A DNA stretch of 57,750 bases from Ferruginibacter sp. (GCA_014379905.1 JACMKX010000001.1:1-57750), one strand, 5' to 3'; counted from the stretch's first letter, positions 24,923 to 33,773 are shown. Notes: generated by a model not told the origin, from the letters alone. Numbers and translations are program-made.

Positions 24923-27277
24923 ATGAAACGTTCAGTAAAAATTTTATGGCGCCTGTTTCTGGGCGGATTTATTCTTGTGATCCTTCTTTTCGTTTGCGCC
25001 AACTTTGGTGTATTTGGAAAAATGCCTTCCGTATCAGAGCTGGAAAACCCGGAGGCCGACCTGGCAAGCGAGATCATTAGCGCTGATGGAAAGCTAATGG
25101 GAAAATATTACACCGAGAACAGGAGCGAAGTAAAATACCAGGAGATATCAAAGAACGTGATCAATGCACTTATTGCAACCGAAGATGAACGCTTTGAAGA
25201 ACACTCCGGTATTGATGCACAGGCGGTAGCAAGGGCAGTGGCTACAGTAGGGTCGCAGGGTGGTGGCAGTACCATTACACAGCAGGTAGCTAAAATGATG
25301 CTTAACCAGGGCAAAGGAAACATTCTTATGCGAAGCATTGATAAAATGAAAGAGTGGATCGTTGCCGTAAAACTCGAACGCAATTTTACAAAAGAAGAGA
25401 TCATTACATTATATTTAAACAGGGCACCCTGGGGAAATATTTATGGAATAAGAAATGCTTCTCTTACCTATTTTCAAAAAGAACCGATAGATCTTAAAAT
25501 TGAAGAGGCAGCCGTTTTAGTAGGTATGCTCAAAGGGCCAAGTTTATATGAGCCTATCCGCCATCCTAAAAACTCTATCGACAGGCGCAATACCGTGATC
25601 AACCAGATGGTGGTGGCGAAACAAGGTTTTTTATCTGCAGCAGACGGCGAAAAATTAAAAGCCAAACCATTAGTCACCAATTACAAACCCATTGATGAAG
25701 TCGTTGGTATTGCACCTTATTACCGCAGGGCTTTATTAAATGTGTTGAAAGAATGGTGTAATAAAAATACCAATCCACGTACCAATGAGCCTTATAATCT
25801 TAACAAGGACGGGTTAAAAATTTATACCACGATAGATTCCAGGATGCAAAAATATGCGGAAGAAGCAGTGGAACAACACATGCCGGAACTACAAAGAAAA
25901 GCGGATGCATATTTCAAGATAAGAAAAGACCTCTGGAAGGGCAAAGACAATATTGTAGAAGCTGCCATGAAACATTCCGATCGGTGGAAATCGTTGAAAG
26001 AAGATGAAATGCCTGAAGATGATATTAAAAAGACCTTCCTGGTTCCAACAAGAATGAAGATTTTTTCGTGGAAGGGAAATGAAAAACACGAGAAGGATAC
26101 TACCATGACGCCATATGATTCTATCAAGTATCATAAACAATTATTACAGACATCCTTTGTAGCCATGGATCCGAAAACCGGCGAAGTAAAAGCCTGGGTG
26201 GGTGGTATCAATTACAAATGGTTTAAGTACGATCACGTTTCAGCATCAAGGCAGGTAGGTTCTACTTTTAAGCCACTATTGTATACTTTAGCAGTTACGG
26301 ACGCTGGTTATACTCCTGAAACACCTATAAGCGGGGCGCCTTTAACATTGGGTGGTAAAACCATCAGCAGTGGGGGCGGCGGTACCATGGCTAATTGCCT
26401 GGCCTTTTCCCGGAATGCTGCGGCCTGGCATTTAATGGCGCTGGTAGGAGTGAGCCGTACTATTGAATTTTCAAAGCAATGTGGCATTAAAGCAAAGCTT
26501 CCTCCTTACCCGTCTATTGCGCTTGGCTCTGCAGATATTCCTATGATGGAAATGCTGCAGGCATATACTATGTTTCCTAACAAAGGGTATAATACGGAGC
26601 CTGTTTATGTAACACGCATTGAGGATAAAAATGGTAACCTGTTGCATGAATTTCCTGTTGCACAAAGTAAACAGGTTATTGGCGAAACAGATGCTTATAC
26701 TATGGTAAAGATAATGCAGGGCGTAATTAAAATAGGTACTGCACGCAGGGTGAACAGTTACAATATTCCTGTAGAAAAAGCTGGCAAAACAGGAACTACC
26801 AATGGTAATACTGACGGTTGGTTTATCGGCTATACGCCAGACCTATTGGCTGGAACATGGGTAGGTTGCGGTGATCCTTTTATTCCTGTTTATTCTTCCA
26901 GTGCGGGTGGATCTGAAATGGGCGCTCCCAAATGGGGGATCTTTATGAGTAAAGTGTATGCAGACAATAAAATAATGTTCAACAGGCAAAAAGAATTTGA
27001 CGCGCCTGTAGAATTGAAGAATGATCTTATTTATGCAGATGCAAACATGGAAGCAGCCTATAACCAGGGAGATAGTTTAAACGGAGATTCCGGCAACGAG
27101 GATGGCAACGATTATTTCCCCGATGCTCCCGAAGAAGATATTGCACCGGTAATAATGGACACGCCAAAAAATAAAAAGCCGGACGACAAAAAAGATATAC
27201 CTAAGGTACAAATGAAAGCGGTGGATGATAAAAAAAATCAGCCCAAACCAAAACCCAGGGCCGATAACGATTATTAA
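24923..27277 (+). CDS. mrcA: Penicillin-binding protein 1A (bifunctional glycosyltransferase/transpeptidase)
   Basis: 784 residues. A membrane anchor lies at about 8-28. The GT51 transglycosylase follows: ATEDERFEEHSGIDAQAV with catalytic Glu, GGGSTITQQVAKMML, and NRAPWGNIYGI. The transpeptidase has the active-site SxxK within QVGSTFKP (about residue 445), SRN at about 495 and KTGTTNG at about 619. The C-terminal tail is low-complexity, Asp/Pro/Lys-rich. It polymerises and cross-links peptidoglycan. It is on the same strand 40 bp after porW, and a terminator follows. Confidence 0.95.
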   Translation: MKRSVKILWRLFLGGFILVILLFVCANFGVFGKMPSVSELENPEADLASEIISADGKLMGKYYTENRSEVKYQEISKNVINALIATEDERFEEHSGIDAQAVARAVATVGSQGGGSTITQQVAKMMLNQGKGNILMRSIDKMKEWIVAVKLERNFTKEEIITLYLNRAPWGNIYGIRNASLTYFQKEPIDLKIEEAAVLVGMLKGPSLYEPIRHPKNSIDRRNTVINQMVVAKQGFLSAADGEKLKAKPLVTNYKPIDEVVGIAPYYRRALLNVLKEWCNKNTNPRTNEPYNLNKDGLKIYTTIDSRMQKYAEEAVEQHMPELQRKADAYFKIRKDLWKGKDNIVEAAMKHSDRWKSLKEDEMPEDDIKKTFLVPTRMKIFSWKGNEKHEKDTTMTPYDSIKYHKQLLQTSFVAMDPKTGEVKAWVGGINYKWFKYDHVSASRQVGSTFKPLLYTLAVTDAGYTPETPISGAPLTLGGKTISSGGGGTMANCLAFSRNAAAWHLMALVGVSRTIEFSKQCGIKAKLPPYPSIALGSADIPMMEMLQAYTMFPNKGYNTEPVYVTRIEDKNGNLLHEFPVAQSKQVIGETDAYTMVKIMQGVIKIGTARRVNSYNIPVEKAGKTGTTNGNTDGWFIGYTPDLLAGTWVGCGDPFIPVYSSSAGGSEMGAPKWGIFMSKVYADNKIMFNRQKEFDAPVELKNDLIYADANMEAAYNQGDSLNGDSGNEDGNDYFPDAPEEDIAPVIMDTPKNKKPDDKKDIPKVQMKAVDDKKNQPKPKPRADNDY

Positions 27278-27283
27278 TGAGGA

Positions 27284-27311
27284 AGCAGCAATTTTAATTG
27301 CTGCTTTTTTT
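27284..27311 (+). terminator. Rho-independent terminator of the porW-mrcA operon
   Basis: AGCAGCAATT/AATTGCTGCT stem followed by seven T, about 7 bp after the PBP1A stop. Confidence 0.8.
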
Positions 27312-27402
27312 ATGTATGTATTTATTTTAGAAAATACAATCCATCCTTTTCAACAGCACGTACATGCTTATGAACAATTTTAAAATTTACAAAACATACA
27401 TC

Positions 27403-27960
27403 ATGAAAAAAATCAAAACTTCTTTGCTGGCTATCGCATTAATGGTTTTCGCAAATGCATCTTTTGCCCAGGGAAAAACAGTAATGGTTGGTGGTGCAGC
27501 TATGTATCCAACAAAAAATATTGTAGAGAATGCAGTAAATAGTAAAGATCATACAACTTTAGTAGCTGCGGTAAAAGCAGCAGGACTGGTGGAAACTTTA
27601 CAAAGCGCAGGTCCCTTCACAGTATTTGCTCCTACCGATGCAGCTTTTAATATGTTGCCTGCCGGCACGGTTGATAACCTGGTAAAACCAGAAAACAAAG
27701 CTGCTCTTACCGGTATACTTACCTACCATGTTGTAGAAGGAAAATGGAATGCAAAAGATATTGCCAAAATGATAAAAGATGGCAATGGTACTGCAGAAAT
27801 TAAAACCGTGGCAGGTGGTAAATTATTGGCAATGATGGATGGCAAAAAAGTTGTTATCAAAGATGAAGCTGGTAATCAAGCTCATGTAACTATTAGCGAT
27901 GTAAATCAAAGTAATGGCGTGATCCATGTTATCGATCATGTATTAATGCCAAAGATGTAA
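27403..27960 (+). CDS. Secreted fasciclin-domain protein
   Basis: 185 residues from the ATG at 27403. An upstream ATG at 27364 would put extra residues before the signal peptide. The signal peptide ends ANASFAQ at about residue 23. A single FAS1 domain follows: TTLVAAVKAAGLVETLQSAG, PFTVFAPTDAAFNMLP, ILTYHVVEGKW and NGVIHVIDHVLMP. FAS1 domains act in adhesion. The function here is unknown. A Rho-independent terminator follows. Confidence 0.92.
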   Translation: MKKIKTSLLAIALMVFANASFAQGKTVMVGGAAMYPTKNIVENAVNSKDHTTLVAAVKAAGLVETLQSAGPFTVFAPTDAAFNMLPAGTVDNLVKPENKAALTGILTYHVVEGKWNAKDIAKMIKDGNGTAEIKTVAGGKLLAMMDGKKVVIKDEAGNQAHVTISDVNQSNGVIHVIDHVLMPKM

Positions 27961-27985
27961 GCATAAGTTGGTTGTTTACAATGAA

Positions 27986-28017
27986 AAAGTCTTGCAGGTT
28001 TCTGTAAGACTTTTTTT
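27986..28017 (+). terminator. Rho-independent terminator of the fasciclin gene
   Basis: AAAGTCTTGCAG, loop GTTT, CTGTAAGACTTT, then T-run: 12-bp stem with one G-U pair. Confidence 0.8.
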
Positions 28018-28214
28018 ATTTAATTACGTGTTTTGAAATCTCGATTTATAGCTAATAGCGTAAGCATAGAAGTGCACGATAAGAAGCAATAACTTTGTGG
28101 ATATCTTTTGAAATTATTTCAATTGGTTTTTACAATTGATTAATTTTATGCGCATTAATTGACGCAATTCTTCTACAGTATATCATGAGGCCATACTTAA
28201 ACCTGTGTCATTAC

Positions 28215-28649
28215 TTAACAAAACTGGTTTTTATGTATCCAGAACTCGCACATTGTTTTTATAGTATTGGTAAGGTTTTTTAATCCAATAGGTTTTATGA
28301 TATATGCGTTGGCACCGTTGTCATAAGCCTTTTTTATATCCATGGGATCATTCGACGATGAAAAGATGACTACCGGGGTATGCATCAAAGTACGCTGCTT
28401 GCGAATTCTCTGCAACAGTTGAATGCCGTTCATTCCGGGGAGGTTATAATCTAACAGTATGAGTTTGGTATTGCTGTAAGAGCCCTTTACATCATTAGCT
28501 TCCAATAATGCCTTTGCCTCCAGGCCATCTGTCACATAGCCATAACTAATACTGTTGTCTACATCTTTAAGAGCCAGGCCTACAAAGTTTATATAATCCT
28601 CATTATCCTCAATGTATAGCAAATCCGTATTTTGTTCTGCTGTTTTCAT
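28215..28649 (-). CDS. Stand-alone response regulator (REC domain only)
   Basis: 144 residues from the ATG at 28649. The longer frame to 28763 adds an implausible leader. REC residues are all present: the acidic pair in LLYIEDNEDY, phosphoacceptor Asp in LILLDYNLPGMNG, Ser in VVIFSSSND and Lys in AYIIKPIGL. No output domain. It is of the type that shuttles phosphate or binds a partner (Rcp1/CheY-like). No kinase gene is adjacent, and it is separate from the GNAT genes upstream on the same strand. Confidence 0.88.
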   Translation of the reverse strand: MKTAEQNTDLLYIEDNEDYINFVGLALKDVDNSISYGYVTDGLEAKALLEANDVKGSYSNTKLILLDYNLPGMNGIQLLQRIRKQRTLMHTPVVIFSSSNDPMDIKKAYDNGANAYIIKPIGLKNLTNTIKTMCEFWIHKNQFC

Positions 28650-28775
28650 ATAAACGGTTTCTATATAAAGTATAGAATACTGTGCCAATTCGTGCCAAAT
28701 GTTTGCTTGTGAAGTATTATTATGTATGAAATATTTTACTTCGACGGCTGGTACAAAGTGCAAACTTTTAGAAAC

Positions 28776-29321
28776 TTAAATCCCCGGCAACCATTCTTCT
28801 TTTAACAGGGAATACAGCACCAGGTCAAGATATTCATCGTTTACCAACTCTGCCTGCCGCAATATTCCCTCTTTGGCGAAACCAAGTTTTTCTGGAACTG
28901 CCTGGCTTCTTATATTTTTTACTGCTGCTTTTATCTCAATACGGTTCAGGCCCAGTTCTTCAAATCCATAGTGGAGTATGGTTTTGCAGGATTTAATAAT
29001 TATTCCCCGGCCTACAAATGCTGCGCTTAGCCAATAACCGATAGCTGCCAATTTATTATGAGGGTGAATGTAGTGAAGACCTATCCTGCCGGCTACCATC
29101 CCATTTACGATTATAACAAAACTTACATCTGTATTTTGCCGGTATTGTAATTCACAATGTTGTATATATTTTTTAAAATCATCTACAGATTGCATATTAT
29201 TAACCCAGGGAAGAAAACGGGAAAGGTGCTCCCTGTTATTGTCTACAGCATCAAATAAGCCGGGTGCATGTGATGGGGCAGTTAACTGCAGCGAGATATG
29301 TTCGGTTACAATAAGCGTCAT
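28776..29321 (-). CDS. GNAT acetyltransferase, RimJ/RimL type (1)
   Basis: 181 residues. The acetyl-CoA motif is in the segment GYWLSAAFVGRGII, followed by LHYGFEELGLNRIEIKAAVK, the NIRSQAVPEKLGFAKEG block and LDLVLYSLLKEEW, all typical of RimL-like enzymes. The substrate could be a protein N-terminus or a small amine and cannot be read from sequence. It is the last of three consecutive GNAT genes with gaps of 1 and 3 bp, likely one operon, but their sequences belong to different subfamilies. Confidence 0.87.
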   Translation of the reverse strand: MTLIVTEHISLQLTAPSHAPGLFDAVDNNREHLSRFLPWVNNMQSVDDFKKYIQHCELQYRQNTDVSFVIIVNGMVAGRIGLHYIHPHNKLAAIGYWLSAAFVGRGIIIKSCKTILHYGFEELGLNRIEIKAAVKNIRSQAVPEKLGFAKEGILRQAELVNDEYLDLVLYSLLKEEWLPGI

Positions 29322-29322
29322 A

Positions 29323-29874
29323 TTATTTTTTTACCAGGGAAAATATAACAGAATCAATAAATGCGCCGTTGTAATAATAATTCTCTTTAAAATAGGCTTC
29401 TTTAATAAAACCGGTCTTAAGTAAAATTGCCTCAGAAGCTGCATTTGCCGGGTTGATATTGGCTTCAATGCTGTGCAGGTTCATTTCATTAAATGCATAA
29501 TCATTTAATTTATTGATGGCTTCTGTCATATAGCCTTTGTTAAAATATTGAGGCAGTAACATATAGCCTATCTCGGCCCTGTAATGTTCTTTCACAATAC
29601 GCCAGTAACCAATAGTGCCTATTAAAATATCCGGCTCCTCTTTTAAAGCAATAGCCCAGGTAATGCAATCGTTGGTTTCCACACCATTTTTTATTTTGCT
29701 AATCAGGTCAAGGGCTTCTTCTTTACTGGTTAGCGGCGCCTTGTCTAAAAACTGCATGGCCGTAGGATTGCTTCTGAGCTTATACACCTGGTCTGAATCT
29801 GTTGGCAATAGTTCCCTGAACAACAATCGTTCTGTTGTTAATACCGGGAAGGGTTGAAAAGTTAATTCAAGCAT
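29323..29874 (-). CDS. GNAT acetyltransferase, RimJ/RimL type (2)
   Basis: 183 residues. TERLLFRELLPTDSDQVYKL is the usual N-terminus of RimJ/L-like enzymes. Central EIGYMLLPQYFNKGYMTEAI is the acetyl-CoA pocket, ending LHSIEANINPANAASEAIL and a GFIKEAYF strand. It is a member of the tandem GNAT operon, 1 bp from the next gene. It is distinct in sequence from the downstream GNAT, so this is not a recent duplication. Confidence 0.87.
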   Translation of the reverse strand: MLELTFQPFPVLTTERLLFRELLPTDSDQVYKLRSNPTAMQFLDKAPLTSKEEALDLISKIKNGVETNDCITWAIALKEEPDILIGTIGYWRIVKEHYRAEIGYMLLPQYFNKGYMTEAINKLNDYAFNEMNLHSIEANINPANAASEAILLKTGFIKEAYFKENYYYNGAFIDSVIFSLVKK

Positions 29875-29877
29875 TAT

Positions 29878-30366
29878 TTACATTGTTAATCCATAAATAC
29901 CAAGGCTGTATTTGATTTTGTCCATTACTGCTACATCTTTTAATAATCCCCATTGGGTAAATCCAGCCTGCTCAAACAAGCCAATACTTGCTATATTATG
30001 ACTAAAAATATAACCGAGTATAGTATGTATATTTAAGGAAGGCGCCTGCTGAATACAATATTGCAATACCTCTTTTCCCAAACCTTTTCCTCTCGAATCG
30101 GGATGCAGGTAAATACTCAGTTCGGTAGTTCCGTTGTAAGCAGGGCGCCCATAAAAATTATTGAAGCTTACCCAACCCAACATTTTTTCGCCGGCTTCTA
30201 TAACCCATAACGGTCGTGTGGCAGGTGGGTGATTGTGAAACCAGTTCAACCTTTCGGCTACGGTCACTGGTTCTGTGTCAGCTGTTACCATACGGGAAGC
30301 CACTGTACTGTTGTAAATTGCTACAATGCCGGGCAGGTCGTTTAATGTTGCGTTGCGGTAAATCAT
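29878..30366 (-). CDS. GNAT acetyltransferase, phosphinothricin/methionine sulfone type
   Basis: 162 residues. IYRNATLNDLPGIVAIYNST and DTEPVTVAERLNWFHNH match the Pat/MnaT-like subfamily. The CoA motif is SIYLHPDSRGKGLGKEVLQY, followed by NIHTILGYIFSHNIASIGLF. These enzymes acetylate methionine sulfone, sulfoximine or related amino groups. The exact substrate is unknown. First gene of the three-gene GNAT operon. Confidence 0.88.
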   Translation of the reverse strand: MIYRNATLNDLPGIVAIYNSTVASRMVTADTEPVTVAERLNWFHNHPPATRPLWVIEAGEKMLGWVSFNNFYGRPAYNGTTELSIYLHPDSRGKGLGKEVLQYCIQQAPSLNIHTILGYIFSHNIASIGLFEQAGFTQWGLLKDVAVMDKIKYSLGIYGLTM

Positions 30367-30441
30367 ATTAATTACGATATTGCAATTTAAATAAATTATA
30401 GCAGTACAATATCACCAAAACAGGTAATGTAAATAAAAGGT

Positions 30442-30780
30442 ATGATCAGTTACAACAATAAGTATTTCAGGCCTGTTAATAATACGGCTAATGGGGAAAC
30501 CTCCGCAGCTACAATATTTCATTATATGCAGGAAGATAATATTATTACAGCGGTTTATGCAGGCGGCAGGATCCTTAAAGGTCAGCTGATAGGACTTGCC
30601 GATGCGGACGGAAAACTCACCCTGCGCTACCAGCAGGTAAATGATAAGGGAGAATTGATGACCGGCATTTGCCTTTCTGCACCCGAAATAATGGCCAATG
30701 GAAAATTACGGTTGAAGGAGAAATGGAAATGGACTTCCGGGGACTTTTCCGAAGGAGAATCTGTAATAGAAGAAATATGA
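30442..30780 (+). CDS. Small conserved protein (often mis-named N-acetylglutamate synthase)
   Basis: 112 residues, an all-beta pattern: YNNKYFRPVNNTANGETS, FHYMQEDNIITAVYAGGR, GQLIGLADADGKLTLRYQQV, KGELMTGICLSAP, LKEKWKWTSGD. I recognise this as a Bacteroidota/Firmicutes family sometimes labelled N-acetylglutamate synthase, but it lacks any GNAT motif. The label appears to be transferred without evidence. It is divergent from the GNAT operon across 75 bp. Confidence 0.75.
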   Translation: MISYNNKYFRPVNNTANGETSAATIFHYMQEDNIITAVYAGGRILKGQLIGLADADGKLTLRYQQVNDKGELMTGICLSAPEIMANGKLRLKEKWKWTSGDFSEGESVIEEI

Positions 30781-31179
30781 AGCAACCTGCGTCTCCGGTA
30801 CGCTGACATTTTTTTTACACCTGCCATCATGTTATCTAAACATTAAGAAAGCCATATTTTTTAAGCTTTTCCCGCAATTAAAAACCCTTGGGCATCACAA
30901 AAAAAATTTGTGAAAAGCCCTGCCACAAAGGGTTTTAACATTTAATATAATATTTGGGTAAGCCATTTTTTAAAATAAATTGGTTTTAAACTCAAAATAT
31001 TCCGCCCTACTTTTACATTATCAAATAAAACAGGACACCAGTTGCCTGGCACTTAGGTCCTCTAAGATTTCGATTTTTGTTCATATTTCCCCGGTTATTG
31101 CCCATTGTAATTTCGTTGCAGCTGTATCAATTTTTTTGACGGAATTAAAAACAGTTAACTAACCTTAAAATTAAAAATT
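30781..31179 (+). other. 399-bp intergenic region with one structured element
   Basis: No gene. It holds the nested stem-loop at 30881-30936 and, after it, AT-rich leader sequence up to the next start. No TAnnTTTG box is clear, so the promoter of the next gene is not located. Confidence 0.5.
30881..30936 (+). ncRNA. Nested stem-loop, possible structured RNA or terminator
   Basis: Three stacked helices from the outside in: AAAACCCTT/AAGGGTTTT (9 bp), GGGC/GCCC (4 bp) and TCACAAA/TTTGTGA (7 bp) around an AAAAA loop, with small internal bulges. Total length is 56 nt. The outer 3' strand is followed by few T, so it is not a standard terminator. It lies about 100 bp after the upstream gene. Confidence 0.45.
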
Positions 31180-31590
31180 ATGAAAACAATGAACATCAAT
31201 TTCAAAACAGCTGTAATCGTTTTAGCAGGTGCATTTACCCTATTATTTAACAACATGGCCGTTGCAGGAACCGAAGAAAAAAACACCAATAGCCTGGTTG
31301 AATTAAAATACGCAGGCAAAAGCAATCAAAGACCGCAATTTCGCCTGGCTATTAATGATAAAAATGCAACAGCATACACTATAACGATTAAAGAAGACAA
31401 TGGTGATATTTTGTACTCAGAAAAAGTATCTGGCCAGGTTAGCAGAACTTACCAGCTGGATTCTGATGATACAGACAGGATACAGGGTACTACTTTTGAA
31501 GTAACCAATATCACTACCAACGTTACTACTGTTTACAAGATTAAGAATCTTAGCCAAACAGTTGAAAATATGATCGTAACTAAATTGTAA
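31180..31590 (+). CDS. Secreted beta-rich protein of unknown function
   Basis: 136 residues. Signal peptide (NFKTAVIVLAGAFTLLF, ending NNMAVAG at about residue 30), then a single beta-sandwich-like domain: NSLVELKYAGKSNQRPQFRL, YTITIKEDNGDILYSEKV, RTYQLDSDD and FEVTNITTNVTTVYKIKN. It resembles small Chitinophagaceae exported proteins, possibly structural or Ig-like. I do not know a function. It has a strong terminator and a long upstream leader region, suggesting good expression. Confidence 0.75.
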   Translation: MKTMNINFKTAVIVLAGAFTLLFNNMAVAGTEEKNTNSLVELKYAGKSNQRPQFRLAINDKNATAYTITIKEDNGDILYSEKVSGQVSRTYQLDSDDTDRIQGTTFEVTNITTNVTTVYKIKNLSQTVENMIVTKL

Positions 31591-31622
31591 AATATTCGAC
31601 TTCGATTTTTGATAGAAAAAAG

Positions 31623-31649
31623 CTGCAGGATTTTTCCTGCAGTTTTTTT
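31623..31649 (+). terminator. Rho-independent terminator
   Basis: CTGCAGGA, loop TTTT, TCCTGCAG followed by seven T, about 30 bp after the secreted-protein stop. Confidence 0.82.
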
Positions 31650-31775
31650 ATTTATGGTAAGCCGTAGGCAAGGCAGAACAATTAGGCTTTCTATCATTCC
31701 ACCGCATTAATAGCTTGATTTTTTTCTACTAATCTTGCCTGCCGGTAGGGATATCGTCCCTTGGGGTTACCCTTT

Positions 31776-32050
31776 TAAGAGGTCGCCCCGCCGGGGCTTG
31801 AATAATCTTAAATTAATGATAATGCTACCAAGGTTGCTCCGCCGGGGCTGGAATAATATTAAATAATAATAATGCCACAGGGTAGTCTTGCCGGGCTTGA
31901 TAATCTTAATTGTAATAATACCATAATGACGCCCTGCAAGGATTTGGGTTTCGCGAATCACTGAATGAAATGATAGTGTCAGCGGCACGATGTTTTGGTA
32001 GAAATACAATAGGGCGAACTCTTAAAGCCCGGTAGGGGCGACCTTTTAAT
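31776..32050. repeat. Inverted-repeat-bounded element with three degenerate 50-bp tandem units
   Basis: The ends are inverted copies: the left end (31776-31800) includes GGTCGCCCCGCCGGGGCTT. The right end (32026-32050) reads AAGCCCGGTAGGGGCGACC before TTTTAA, with about 3 mismatches over 25 bp. Inside the left half are three degenerate direct repeats starting at 31781, 31832 and 31881 (period 49-51 bp), each a GC-rich palindrome followed by an AT-rich TTGAATAATCTTAAAT-like stretch. No transposase is present. Confidence 0.6.
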
Positions 32051-32269
32051 GTCGTTTCGTTTTGGAAAGAGCGGGCCTGGCTGTAAAATAAAGGGTTAGC
32101 TTTAATTTTAAATACATTACCCTTAGGGAAGTAACCACCTGGCGTTTCGACTTGAAAGAAGTATCTGATTATTTGTAGAATTGCGAAGTTTGCTCAATAA
32201 ACAGGTAAAGTACAAGAGTGCGACGCCTATGAAGATTAATATTGGTATATCGCCGGGTACATAAAATAA

Positions 32270-32300
32270 AAAAATCTCATGGCCAGCCATGAGATTTTTT
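32270..32300 (-). terminator. Rho-independent terminator of sucC
   Basis: ATCTCATGG, loop CCAG, CCATGAGAT with long A and T runs on the two sides, about 35 bp after the sucC stop. The element is symmetric and could work in both directions. Confidence 0.85.
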
Positions 32301-32331
32301 TATCAATTATAAATCTTTTAATTATCCATTA

Positions 32332-33543
32332 TTAAGCTACCGCTTTATTTACCAGCGCTGCAGCTTCGCTTAGCAGAATGGCACTTTGCACCTGAAGGCC
32401 GCTTTCGTCGATGAGCTTTTTAGCAACATCTGCATTGGTTCCCTGCAAACGAACAATAATAGGAATGCTGATATTGCCGATACTTTGGTAAGCATCGATA
32501 ACTCCCTGCGCCACGCGGTCGCAGCGAACGATACCGCCAAAAATATTGATCAGGATCGCTTTTACTTTTGGATCTTTCATTATAATGCGGAAGCCTGCTT
32601 CCACCGTTTGTGCATTCGCAGTACCTCCTACATCCAGGAAGTTAGCAGGTTCGCCACCACTTAATTTTATCATATCCATGGTAGCCATGGCCAGGCCTGC
32701 ACCATTCACCATGCAACCAACGTTGCCATCTAGTTTTACAAAGTTGAGGTTAAATTTACCTGCTTCTACTTCTGTAGGATCTTCTTCGCTTACATCACGC
32801 AGTGCTGCTACATCAGGGTGGCGCATTAATGCGTTGTCATCAATATTCATTTTACAATCTACCGCAATGATCTTTTCATCACTGGTTTTAAAAAGCGGGT
32901 TGATCTCCAGCATACCGCAATCCAAACCTGAATAGGCATTGTATAAACTCGTAACAAATTTTACGCAATTTTTCATGGCTTCACCAGTGAGGCCGAGGTT
33001 AAAGGCAATTTTACGTGCCTGGAAACCCTGTAAACTTCCACCGGGGTGAACCCATTCCCTGAATATTTTTTCAGGGGTATCGTGAGCTACGTCTTCAATG
33101 TTCATACCGCCTTCGGTGCTGTACATGATCACATTCTGACCTTTTGTTCTGTCCAGTAAAATAGAGAGGTAAAATTCTTTTACGGGATTAGGACCTTCAT
33201 AGTAAACATCCTGCGCTACCAATATTTTGTTAACCACTTTACCCGCTTCTCCGGTTTGAATGGTAACAAGTGTGCCACCTAACAAATTTTTTGCAATATT
33301 CACTACGTCTTCGCTGCTTTTTCCTACTGCCACACCACGCTGATCTTTGCCAACTATGGTGCCTTTACCACGCCCGCCAGCATGGATCTGCGCTTTTACA
33401 ACCGCAAACTTGCTACCGTATTGAGTATGTATTTGCCTGTAGGCTTCCTCTGCTTCGCCGGGAGTATTACATGCAATACCTTCCTGTACCGGAACATTGT
33501 ATTTTTTTAACAGCTCTTTAGCCTGGTATTCGTGAAGATTCAT
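32332..33543 (-). CDS. sucC: Succinate-CoA ligase, beta subunit
   Basis: 403 residues from the ATG at 33543 (MNLHEYQAKELLKKYNVPV, the standard start; the longer frame adds 17 unlikely residues). ATP-grasp enzyme of the TCA cycle that interconverts succinyl-CoA and succinate with ATP or GTP. VKAQIHAGGRGKGT is the nucleotide-loop region, LEINPLF the metal-site region, and LDVGGTANAQTVEAGF and NIFGGIVRCDRVAQG are conserved C-terminal blocks. The alpha subunit sucD is not adjacent, as is usual in many Bacteroidota. Confidence 0.97.
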   Translation of the reverse strand: MNLHEYQAKELLKKYNVPVQEGIACNTPGEAEEAYRQIHTQYGSKFAVVKAQIHAGGRGKGTIVGKDQRGVAVGKSSEDVVNIAKNLLGGTLVTIQTGEAGKVVNKILVAQDVYYEGPNPVKEFYLSILLDRTKGQNVIMYSTEGGMNIEDVAHDTPEKIFREWVHPGGSLQGFQARKIAFNLGLTGEAMKNCVKFVTSLYNAYSGLDCGMLEINPLFKTSDEKIIAVDCKMNIDDNALMRHPDVAALRDVSEEDPTEVEAGKFNLNFVKLDGNVGCMVNGAGLAMATMDMIKLSGGEPANFLDVGGTANAQTVEAGFRIIMKDPKVKAILINIFGGIVRCDRVAQGVIDAYQSIGNISIPIIVRLQGTNADVAKKLIDESGLQVQSAILLSEAAALVNKAVA

Positions 33544-33581
33544 ATACTTAAAAATTTTGGCGAAGATAAGGAAAGTTAAGA

Positions 33582-33726
33582 GTTCATCGCTCACGGTTCA
33601 TAGTTCATTGCACTGCTATCAATTTCTTAAGTTTTTTGCAAAAGTCAGGTTAATAATTAAATTAAATGCAGCGATTTCCTCTGCTAAACTCCTCCACTAT
33701 GAGCAATGAACTATACGCCATGAACT
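33582..33726. repeat. Intergenic inverted repeat of GTTCATRG units
   Basis: The left arm (33582-33611) includes GGTTCATAGTTCATTGC. The right arm (33696-33726) has GCAATGAACTAT followed by ACGCCATGAAC. ATAGTTCATTGC is shared as a perfect 12-bp inverted pair, and the flanking units match less well. It lies between the divergent sucC and punA genes. The interior is AT-rich with no gene. Confidence 0.6.
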
Positions 33727-33739
33727 AATCAAAACATCT

Positions 33740-33747
33740 TACATTTG
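33740..33747 (+). promoter_or_regulatory. TACATTTG promoter box of punA
   Basis: Exact TAnnTTTG match ending 26 bp before the punA ATG. Confidence 0.55.
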
Positions 33748-33773
33748 TGGGCCAATTTCAAAACAAATAACCT

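Larger units (their letters stand above)
31650..32331. other. 682-bp non-coding region rich in repeats
   Basis: No credible gene. A minus-strand frame at 31767-32009 is only translated repeat sequence. It contains the inverted-repeat-bounded element at 31776-32050, then mixed sequence that reads like recurrent Bacteroidota intergenic filler, and ends with the sucC terminator. Confidence 0.6.

Noticed and set aside
31767..32009. 80-codon minus-strand frame in the non-coding region
   Set aside because: Its translation (RRSNL, RRGDLL) is the read-through of the 50-bp repeats, with no start context or domain.
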